Below, one piece after another: positions 35,526-47,100 of a stretch of DNA of 64,000 bases. Each line of letters starts with the position of its first letter. The first letter of the stretch is position 1. The notes under the pieces were generated by a model. That model was given only the letters and a program-made list of their open reading frames with translations, had not been told where the DNA came from and did not search any database. A program made the position numbers and the translations under genes. Source of the stretch: Mytilus edulis (taxonomy: Eukaryota; Mollusca; Bivalvia; Mytilida; Mytilidae); contig NC_092349.1 in the NCBI RefSeq assembly GCF_963676685.1, positions 58,883,431 through 58,947,430 of the forward strand, given 5' to 3'.

Positions 35526-36860
35526 GGCGTTTTTCAATAAAAACGTGAATTCTTGTCCCAGTCAGTTTAAAAAAACAATGTGTTTGATCTTTACAAGTAA
35601 TTTTTTGTGCAGTCAGTACATTGAATTAGATTTCAAGCAAAGACACAGTCTATTTTTAGAGAGATATTGATTCCTGAATGGTCCAAAATAACCAAAATGG
35701 CATGTCCCTAGACCAACTGTTCAACATTCATACTCTAAAATATTGTAAAACAAAGGTAAACATAAGTACTTTTAAAAGTATTCAAACGTATGTTTAGAGC
35801 CAACATATTTTAATAAACAGCTTTTGACAAAGGATTTTTAATTTTAGAAGGTGCGTCCCTGACAAAATGTCCACTACGAAATCAAGTCATTAAACTTTGC
35901 TAATAAACAGTTTTATAAAATCAATGTAATTTTTTTTGCAAGAGATATAAACACTAGGGTCTTACAAAAGAAGTGATGGTTTTATAATGGCAGTTAAATT
36001 GTTGTTAGAAAAAATTGAGCACATCAAATGGACCAGAGTGATACCGTATTTTTGTTAATGTCAACTACGAAACCGGTCAAATCTTCTTCAGTATCTTGTT
36101 TTAAAATTATGAAAAAAATATCAGTGTACAGCTTGATACGTGCTTTGATGAATACAATCAGTCTTCTTACTATTGCAATATAGGCATTGTTGGGAAAAAA
36201 TAAAACATGTGAATATGTCCACTACGAAACGGTCACCTACGAAACGAGTATGGGAGAAAAACGTTTCGTAGTGGACACTACCACTACCATGCAGTCTTGT
36301 TTTACTCTTTGTTCAATTATATTCGTGCAAAACAAATAACAACGGTTAGATTCATGTAATTTTCAGTATGTGTTTGTTAACATACAATAGGGTTGGTGTC
36401 AACTACGAAACGTTTTGTCCACTACGAAACGTTTTGTCCACTACGAAATTGTTTTTGAACTACGAAACGCATCAAAATGTCCACTACGTAACGTGAGTTG
36501 TACCTTCATATGTGAAGTACTGTCTAATCTTTATCGACAAAAATGGTTCTCCAATTCAGAAAAAAACAGTTAGATCTTTCTAGTATACAAAGTAAAACAA
36601 ACTGGAATGTCTATAGGAGACATTTAAAATTGCAATAAGATGTGTGTTTAGAATCAGTTTCGAAGTGGACAAATGTCCGTTACGAAACACTACACAAATT
36701 ATGAAAATAATATAATTTTAAAGAGTATTTAAGATTGCACCTTTTGTTTACAAACAGGTCTTTAATAGAGGTATTCATAATAACTCTTGAAATAAAATTT
36801 AAGACAAGTTGATTTTCCATTATTTTATGTCTGAAATTCACGCTTTTATTGAAAAACGCC
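35526..36860. mobile_element. TIR element rich in a CCACTACGAAACG motif
   Basis: The inverted ends GGCGTTTTTCAATAAAA continue for 26 bp with one mismatch and enclose 1,335 bp. AAATA occurs just outside both ends (35521-35525 and 36862-36866). The interior repeats GTCCACTACGAAACG and its inverse at least ten times (for example near 35870, 36060, 36217, 36263, 36400-36490 and 36660). No coding capacity. Confidence 0.65.
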
Positions 36861-37539
36861 CAAATAAGTTATAAATTCCATAGTTTTTTTTATTTTAATA
36901 GGAAACAAAAAAATCTTTATTTTACTAAAGTCTAAATATTCATTGCGACTTGTCGGACTAAACATCGCAATAACACAATTTTTTGTTAAGATAAAAAGTA
37001 AAATATGAATTTCTTTTTGTAAAAGAGATATTTATTCTTCGTACTTTAAAATAGTTAAATATTAACTTCACGGAGCCAATTACAGAAATGAAGGTCAGGA
37101 TGTATCATCCAATGGCACAAAATAAATAAAGGTACTCAAAAGAACATATTGCTGCTCTTCATATCAAAATCGCAAAGCGCCTGCGCCTTCAACACGGCTA
37201 TTGTTAGCATCCACATGCATGTTTTAACAGCTTGAAAAGAAATTTCTTCGTCTCCATTGAGGCTAAGGAAATTTGTAATTCGACTGATATGTATTATAAT
37301 TACCTCTCCTGAGTGAACATCATGATTGGCATTTAGAACAGACGTAGCGGTAACTTTACGATAAACCATGAGATGATCTTATTTTTGTTAGGAATCAATT
37401 GCATTTTTTTTAACACAACTGTTCTCGTTTGAATTGTTATACATTTGTCACTTCGGAATCTTTTAATAAAAGCTTACTATGTGGTATGGGTTTGCTCATT
37501 GTTGAAGTCAGTACTGTAGCCAGATCATATTTGACAAGA
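36861..37539. other. Sequence upstream of sulfatase 1, no supported gene
   Basis: Contains a 77-codon minus-strand frame (37369-37136) with a possible AATAAA downstream (37036-37031). It is not recognised and not called. The promoter and 5'UTR exon of the sulfatase gene may lie in this neighbourhood or inside the repeats. Confidence 0.25.
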
Positions 37540-38022
37540 AGAATGTGTCCAAAGTACACGAATGCCCCACTCGCACTATCATTTTCCATGTTTAATGGAC
37601 CGTGAAATTGGATAAAAAATATAATTGGGCATTAAAATTAGAAAGATAATATCATAGGGAACATGTGTACTTAGTTTCAAGTTGATTGGACTTCAACTTC
37701 ATCAAAAACTACCTTGACCAAAAACTTTAACCTGAAACATGCACTTTCATTTTCTATGTTCAGTGGACCGTGAAATTGGGCTCAAAAGTTTAATTTGGCT
37801 TTAAGATTAGAAAGATCATATCATAAGGAACATGTGTACTAAGTTTCAAGTTGATTGGACTTCAACTTAATCAAAAACTACCTTGACCAAAAACTTTAAC
37901 CTGAAGCGGGACAGACGGACGAACGAACAGACGAACGAAGGACAGACATACAGACAGACGGACGAACGGACGCACAGACCAGAAAATATAATGCCCCTCT
38001 ACTATCGTAGGTGGGGCATAAA
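37540..38022 (+). mobile_element. Second pearl-like element (two 168-bp cores plus microsatellite)
   Basis: Two tandem cores (GGACCGTGAAATTGG landmarks at 37596 and 37764, 168 bp apart) lead into a GGACAGACGGACGAACGAAC-type microsatellite (37906-37978) and a 3' flank. The outer ends, AATGCCCCAC and GTGGGGCAT, are complementary. It ends about 155 bp upstream of the first coding exon of the sulfatase gene. Confidence 0.65.
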
Positions 38023-38178
38023 AAGAAAACAAATAGTACACAAATTGACTTAAGTTGTAAATTGAACCGTTATATTTTTTTTAATGTTTTGCAAAACAAA
38101 CAAAATCTAAAATTAACTTCATGCATGTGAAAATGATATTGTTTTACCATTTTACGAAATTAATTTATACATTTTCAG

Positions 38179-41100
38179 ATGTTGCAAACCATTGTTACTT
38201 TACTCGTATTTTCTATCATTTCCGCGAAGAAACCACCAAATATTCTAATTATTATTGCCGATGATTTGGGATATGGTGACGTGGGTTGCTTCGGAAACAA
38301 AACTATACCTACCCCAAGTATTGATAAGCTAGCTAGTCAAGGAGCCAGACTAACTCACCATCTTGCAGCTTCATCTCTGTGTACACCTAGTAGATCTGCG
38401 ATGTTGACGGGACGATATCCTTCTCGAACAGGTACGGATGTAAAAAGTAAAATCACAAAAATACTGAACTTAGAGGAAAATCAATTTTGAAAGTCCATAA
38501 TCACATGGCAAAATCAAATAACAAAACGTATCAAAAACGAATGGACAATAACTGTCATATTCCTGACTTGGTACAGGCATTTTCAAATGTAGAAAATGGT
38601 GGATTGAACCTGGTTCTATAGCGCTAACCCTCTCACTTTAATGACAGTCTCATCAAATTCCGTTATATTTACATTGATGCGTTAAATAAACAGACCCAAT
38701 AAATAAAATCGTCAAAATATGGGTACATCAGTCATCATCGTATAACAATTTTAAAAGGGACAATTTAACAGAACACAAAAATATCTTTGATTTGAGTATC
38801 TGACGTCAGAAAATTTTATATGTCACATAAATTTGTCGTTCAATGTGCATACAAACGATTTTAAAATTTTACATTGACATTTCATACAGGGTTAAAAAAT
38901 CAAAAGTATGTAAGAATAAATTTCAGAAATAGACCGAGATTTAAACTAGTCCAAAAGTTATATATAGAATTTATAAGAATCCACAAATAGTTAATTCCAC
39001 TAACCGATTGAATGATTTTGACGTTTGTGGTTCAACGTATATAGTAATTCATAATAGAAATATATCAGAATGACATATAATAGAACAATATCATACAGAC
39101 GGGATCTTTTAAAGTACAGAGTGACGTTATAAGAACAAAAGAAATACAAAAAGTCGCATATACAAAACAAACCACCAAAAAATGAAAGCCAATACAAACA
39201 AATTGACGAGATGTATAAGTACCGAGCCAAGTCAAACGAATATCACATAAAACCATTCAACAGTAAAAGTAATATTAATAATAAAACAAAGACAAATGAA
39301 AGAACTATAAAACACGTTGTTAAGATGATAAACAGCATCAGTACGCATAATCTATACATCAAAACCATCGTGTATTATTTGAGAAGTTGATACGGAATAT
39401 TTATCAACAAGGTCTTGGTACCTTCCGATGAACTTTTTTTTAGAAAAAGGACGAGACGGTCTTTGACATAACCCTGGTTCATCAACTTTCTACTCAGACA
39501 CTGATGACGTTTCACAAAGTCGGAGTAGAAGCTGCAAGCTCTTGAATATCGAATAAGTTGGGAAATATATATGCCATCTGCAGGTGAAGTTGGTATATTG
39601 CTACTAAGGTGGGGGAAATTTATAATTTTAAAATTAAAATCGTCTCGTTTGTCATAGATGACATACTTTTTTTTTAGAGCAAATTCCTACTGTTCAATCA
39701 TGTATGACGATTTCTGGTGTAACCGATTATTTTAAGTGAAAGGGATGACACACTTAATTATTGGATGTGGGATATAGGGGGTTAAATTTTAGGAATAATC
39801 AACCCTGTTCAAATCGACATGATGAGCAAGAACTGTTTGATTTGCTAGTTCACAATGTAACAATCGACAATAAGACATGTTACTCTACCGAGTACATTAT
39901 ACTGACGCTGAGCCGACACGTCTTTGTTCTTACATGTACTCCTAAATGCCAAATTTTTACTAGAGAAGCATCACATACATACAGTCGTCCTATTTCATGT
40001 GCACATTTCATCATTTACGTCGCATATTCTGCAATTATAGTCTTTTCAAGAAAAAATAACCGTATGACCAAACAAAGAGCAATGCTGTGTTGCAAAAGTT
40101 TCAAATTAGATTAACCAAGAAAACAATGAAATAGTTCTGTTTTAATTCCTAGTATTTAGGTAACCCAAAACTCCAGTCGTTATATTTCGCTTAATACGAT
40201 CAAAACATCTACCCCCGAAAGACCATTACAATTTGTATAGGATTAACGCGTCCACAGCTTTTTGTTGTCTGCAAGCCCTCTAGAGGACACTGATCGTAAG
40301 AGGGCGCTGAATTGTTCGAGTTAGTATTGGTTATTATACTTATATAATACAAGTTATAATGTGTATGGTTATGCGAGCTTAACGAATACAATTTATTATA
40401 GCCTTTAACATAATGTTTCACAGGAATGGTATCAACTCCACAATCAAGAGCTGCTGGAATAATTTTATTTCTTGCAAGTTCAGCAGGATTGCCACAAAGT
40501 GAAGTTACAATTGCAGAGCAGGCCAAGTCAAAAGGATATAGAACTGGATTAATAGGTAAATAAATAAACTACAATTCAAGGGTTGTCGTTCGTTGCTATA
40601 CAACAAATAGGTTTTTTTGTTCACTAATTTGTTAATAAATCCGGCCGTTAGTTTTCTCGTTTTAACAGTTTTACTTTTTTATTTCGGGACTTTTTATAGC
40701 TAAAGCTGAAATGTAGTATGGGTTATTCTCATTATTGAAGACCTTACGATGACCTATAGGTGTCATTAAGTCCTTTGAGAAGATAGATGTCTTCTGTTGA
40801 CTAGCTCGAGTACTGCAAATTGTGAGCTGCCGATTTGATAAGACAAATGATCAATATAAACATATTATACACTATACAATGTGAAAACAAGTCAATAACA
40901 CCATTGTTCAACAAAAATATATACTCATAAATGTTGACCTTTTGTATTTGAATAACTGAATAAATGAATGTTTCGTGGCGGCCCAGGAAAACCCAATTTA
41001 GGAAACCTGTGTCCTTTTGTCAATGCCAACGAAACTCTAAATGTTGGACTTCACTAATCAAATGAGAAAAAGAAAAAGAAAAACATAATTTTGTTTGTAA

Positions 41101-44100
41101 ATATTGAAATAGAAAAGAAAGCGAGTCATTAGGACTCAAGGGCTATAACAAATTTTGGTACAAAAGTCGAAATACGATTACGTTTGTATAGCCAATCAAT
41201 CTACATAAAAATCAATATATTTATCAAAATACAAAAACATGCTTATCTTTTTTCCATGAAAACCCTTAAAAATACGAGGTTCACAGTACGAAGAACAGGC
41301 TAGAATTAACTATATAAAACAGTCACTTTACAACCTATTTTTTGGCGCCAAAAATTCCTACACCTTCACGTACATGTATCACACATGCGCAAGAAGACAA
41401 TCAATTATTCCCGTTATACTTATGTGCCTCGGGAATGTTTTAGTCTTCTTTCCACTTAATACATATAAACTCAACTATTTAAGGAAAAACACAACACAAA
41501 CTTATGTTGTTGACTAGCTCGAGTACTGCACAGAGCAACAAAAATAGAAAAAATAAGAAAATAAATAAAGTCTTTGATACGGCTAACCTACTTTCTACGG
41601 AGTCGGCTACGTAGCCGTCTTTGCTTGAATCACTTTTCCACCTACCATGGCGCTTCCAGCACTTTTCATTGGCACCTGAATTTGCCGCCATAGTGGCATC
41701 ACCAGACCTAAGCGAATGCAACCCAAGATTCAATTCAGGTGCAACTAGTCTTAATCTCTTAATAACACACTCCCTAGCAGTAGTGTAACTAATAGGTTTG
41801 TTAATACTAATTAATGCATATTTTTCTTACTTCTGTACATTGGTCGAAATAAAAACATATCACTATCCAAAGCTAATTCGGCTAAACTGGCATATCTAAA
41901 AAAAACATAGCATAAGGACAAGCCAAAGTATGACCTTTACAAATTAAAATTTCATCAACTGATCTGTACTGATCAGTCTTACTTCGCCTAATCTTAATAA
42001 CTAAATGCTCATCTTTTACGAAAAAATCGTTACGTCTTAGCTGACTTAACTCATTAAAACGTAAAAAAAACCTAAAACCTAGCAAAGTCATCTAAAGATC
42101 CCTAACTACCAGTAAATCTGTAGAAATTGAAACATAAAACATAACGAATTAAGATATCAGTAGTGACTGGGTCTTTTTTTTTTTTATTAACAACAGGTTT
42201 AGCAGTTCTTTTAGCTGATTTATCATAAGTCTTGGAGACTTTTAAATGGTATACCATAGCCTTGCTCCATTACTTTTAAAATGTACTCACTTGTACCCGT
42301 CTCCTTCCATTTGTGTATTGCCTTATTCAATTTACCTACTGGTGTCAAAACGTTTACATGTAAATTTGAATGAACAGACGTCTGGTCATTACCCTCATCA
42401 ACCTGACTGAACCGTCATTCTGCGAGTGACAGGCTTGTAACAATTATAACAAACACCAGGCTTCCTTGATACTGTCTGCCTATCTCTGCTTCCACTGGAA
42501 CTCTCTGGTTTTACATAAGGGTCAGCGCGGGATCTCCTCTTTACTCTGTCTGCTTTGATCTTCCTTTCCGCTCTGTTTTGTGCCCGAAATATCTTTCTGT
42601 CATCTTCGAAATCGTGCGCCAAAGGATTTGCGGTATACTCCTGAACCAATTTCAACCCAAATTCCGAAGAGTCTGCCATCTTTACTAATTTTTGCCGATA
42701 ATTTAAAAGTTCAATACCTTCAGATATCTTCTGTTTAGCCCTCGCGGCAGATGGGTCTTTTGTTTCGATAACAGCTTCTGCCTCTTTCAATCGATTGGGA
42801 ACAAACCCTCTATATGGTGATCATACCTGTACAGATGGATAGTCCTTCTTTAGAGGAATAAAATTATTCCGCTATAAAGGGGTATTTTTGTTTAGACTGG
42901 ATTTAAAGCAAATTAGGACAGAATGGCATTTTCTAGTTTTATTGGCTATAATTTTTAGCATTATATGCATCAATTATTGCACTTTACTCAATATTGTAAT
43001 GACCAGTTTTCTGCTAAAGTGACAAAACTTGCAATCTATTGTATACTTATCTGAACACCTGATCAACAACAAAAGGGATAGTTGACTTTGAAGTTTTATG
43101 TTAAATGTAACAATAGAAATTCTGTTCAGTGAGGCATAAGTGAGCGGAATTTACCTGATCTTCACAGATTTCAATCATGGTGACCAATAGATTGGATATT
43201 TAGTCAAATAATCAGTAAACTGGGCATGCCTATATTAAAATGTTAAATTAAGTACATCAATTGGTGCATCAACTGTTGCAGGTTACTGCCATACTAAGTA
43301 GAAAATGCCATTCTGCCCTAATTTGCTTTAAATCCAATCTAAACAAAAATACCCCTCTATAGAGGGATAATCCTTCTTTAGAGGGATACAGTTATAATTA
43401 TAGAAGAGTGACGAAAGATACCAAAGGGACAGTCAAACTCATAAATCTAAAACAAACTGACAACGCCATGGCTAAAAATGAAAAAGACAAACAAACAACA
43501 GCACACACGACACAACATAGAAAACTAAAGAATAAACAACACGAACCCCACCAAAAAACTAGGGGTGATCTCAGATGCTCCGGAAGGGTAAGCAGATCCT
43601 GCTCCACATGCGGCACCCGTCGTGTTGCTTATTTGATAACAAATCCGGTAAATAGTCTAATTCGGTAGGTCACATTCATTAAAGGGAAGGGGATTGTAGT
43701 TACGACGTAAGGAAGATATCCGATATCATTTGTGAAACGGTTATTCCATAACGGTCAACCAACTCGTGATGGCGTCCGTAAAATTTACGAAGGGATGATT
43801 TCAACTTCACCATTTGGAACTCTTGGTTCAATAGCTTCCTTGTGAGCAGCAACCCTCTATCAAGAAAATCATGATAGGAAATGCAAGCACGGGAATATCG
43901 TATTAATTGGGAGATATATACCCCGTATGCAGGTGCTGCTGGAATGTTGCTACTTAGAAATGGAAAGTTTACAATTGGAAAGCTGAAATCATCTCTTTTG
44001 TCGTAAAGTTTTGTTTTCAACCGACCCTCATTGTCAATTTCTAGATGTAAGTCAAGATATGAGGCCGACTTAACTGTATCTGTAGTATCCTTTATCTCAG

Positions 44101-47100
44101 CTCGATTGGATAGATGCGTTCCACATAGTCACCAAATTTTGAATTATTTAGTGAAAGAACATCATCTATTTAGCGAAAAGTAGAGTTAAAGGATATTGCT
44201 AACTTCTTATCTTTCTTCGTAAGAAGTTCCTGCATGAAGTCAGCCTCATAATATCCCTCTAAAGAAGTATTGTCCCTCTATACAGGTATAATCGCCATAT
44301 AGAGGGTTTGTTCCCAACCTGATAAATACCAAGCCACGCCAAAAGTATATTACAAAAAAAAATGGACTCAACAGTAAACGTTAAAAATGTAGGCGTACAA
44401 AAGACAAATAACAACACTACATCATGTAATTAAGATGATAAACAACGTCAGTACCTTTAATCTATACGTCAAGACCAGCATATATTGTTTCAATCTCCGT
44501 ACAGCGCTCGTTTCCTTTCCGTATACTTAGTACACTACAATACAATGATTTAGTGTAGTGATACGAAGTAAGTACGGATTGAATGTGAGCTCTGCGCTGG
44601 AGATTGATATTGTTTGTGATACGGAATATTTATCAACTTTGTATCTTTCGATGAACTCTAGTTTACAACACGGACAAAACTTTCCTTGACATCAAATGAA
44701 AAGTGTCAAAATCGTGTACAGACGTTGACGTGATCATAAAAATTTGGGTTGCGTCTCTTAATATAAGCCCTGAAAGCACCAAATAATTACATGATAAAAA
44801 TGGGAATTCTCCCAAGAATTTTTAAATATATATCTTAATACTTCTAATTTGAATGAATTCTTTATTAAAGGAAAATGGCATCTTGGACTTAGTGAATCAA
44901 AATATAACGACAATATATTCCATCCTAATAACCAAGGATTTGATTATTATTATGGACATCCTCTAACAAACGTTCAAGACTGGTACAATGATGGATCAAG
45001 CCTTCTCTATCACCAAATTCCAAGGATTAGCTGGTATGCATTAACAAGTGTTATTGTGACGATGCTAACTATGTATTTTCTTTACAAGAGAGAATACATT
45101 GGACTTAAAATAGCAATATTTGTACTTTTGTTGTTGATTCTTTTATGGTCATATTTTTTCTTTGCGTTTCTTAATATGATCCTGCTCAACTCGTTGCTGT
45201 ATCGCAATTTAGATATCGTTGAACAACCAATAAATTTAGAAACGTTGTCTGAACGTTATACTAAGGAAAGCATTGAGTTCTTGGAAAACAGCACGCACAA
45301 TAATGCACCATTTTTACTGGTAGTTGGCTGGAACCATGTTCATACTGCTCTGATAACATCAAAAAGATTTCGCGGGAAATCCAAACATGGTCGCTATGGA
45401 GACGCAGTTGAAGAACTGGATTACGGAACAGGACAAATTATATCTAAACTCGATGATCTTGGCCTAACCGATGATACTCTAGTTTATTTTACATCAGATA
45501 ATGGCGCTCATTTAGAGGAAAGGGGAATGCACGGTGAGGTCGACGGAGGAATCAATTCACCCTTTAAAGGTGTGTGTTCGTCTTATATACATCATAATAG
45601 AAAAAAAAACATGTACATATAATATCTATCCATGAAACAAAATCAGTACATGCACAATTAAAACAAAAAAAAAAAAAAAAAAAACTCAACAAATAACAGC
45701 GCTTTTATTGCTGTCCTTCATCTCAAAGTCACATTTAGTCCTTCAATACGGAGCAAAACGAAACTTTCAGCTCACTGCAAGTTCTAGGCGGCTCATAGCA
45801 AGGTGTTGATTATGTCTGTGACTTTGTCATTTTATATCACACTATTGACAAATGACAAAGGTCATCCTGCTGTAAATGGTGAAACGAGGATCCAAAATTG
45901 TCCGTTTTCCAAATAACATACACGAGAACATTGATATCAATCAACACTATTTTCCCCCGTCTATATTTTACTTTTGTATTGTTTCGGTTAAAAATTGAAC
46001 ATTTTAACACAACAAAAAATAAATAAAAAACACCATACAAGATTTTTTCTGTATTGTTGCCATTCCCGTTACATATCCGAAAACAACTGCGTACATTACA
46101 GTTAAAATATTAAAGCATGCAATCCAAGAGTTTAAATGCCTTGCTTGCTAACTTTGTTTTGTTATTTGCATGCCCATGCATTGTACTTTAGATTGACACC
46201 TAAATTCAATGGAAACGTGAAGTAACAGTTTGTTTACTATATAAAAAAGAGTTGATTGGGCAATGGATATTATATTGGAAACAAGTTTAATATTCATTGA
46301 CCAATTAAACCTTCGTGTTTAGTAAACAGACTGTTAGACTCCAACTACCCATTGAATTAAGGTTCCACTAAAGTCAAAATATAGGACACTTCATAAACAT
46401 CTAAACTTTGCCTGTATTTTTCAACCTATAATGAATAAAGCCATAAACTATGAGAACATATGTTCATTTAAACATACTTTATATATACACATTGTGTAAA
46501 TTATAAATAAACTTGAAATTGTTATGTTGTGGCCAAACCGGTTCTTGGGGTGAACACTAAATTTTCAAAAAAATCTGCAGGCCTGCAAGACGACTTAATT
46601 TGCTTAAAATTGGTATGGACGAATACTGTTACATGTAATGCAGGGCAAGCGCAAGCTGATTTGTCACATACATATGTTTTAATGGCATATTTGTCCAATT
46701 TCTGTATTGTACCTTCGATATTCGTTCACTTAGATACATGAAATTAAATGAAACTCGAAAATCAATACATTTTATAAAAAATCAACATGCGCTTGCCCTG
46801 CATTACATGTAATAGTATTCGTCCATACCAATTTTAAGCAAATTAAGTCGTCTTGCAGGCCTCCAGATGTTTTTGAAAATTTATTGTTCACCCAAAGAAC
46901 CGGTTTGGACACAACATAACAATTTCAAGTTTATTTACAATTTATACAGTGTGTATATGTAAAGTATGTTTAAATGAACATATGTTCTCATAGTTTATGA
47001 CTTTATTCATTATAGGTTGAAAAATACAGGCAAAGTTTAGATGTTTATGAAGTGTCCTATTTTTTGACTTTAGTGGAACCTTAAGGTGTCAATCTGAATT

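Noticed and set aside
37136-37369. 77-codon minus-strand frame with possible downstream AATAAA
   Set aside because: Composition is plausible, but no family was recognised and internal splice-like sites are ambiguous; evidence is too thin to call.
39761-40114. 117-codon plus-strand frame in sulfatase 1 intron 1
   Set aside because: No recognisable domain, located in a repeat-filled intron and without supporting splice sites in a consistent frame.
46529-46741. 70-codon frame
   Set aside because: It lies in the arm and loop of the 46.1-47.2 kb palindrome.
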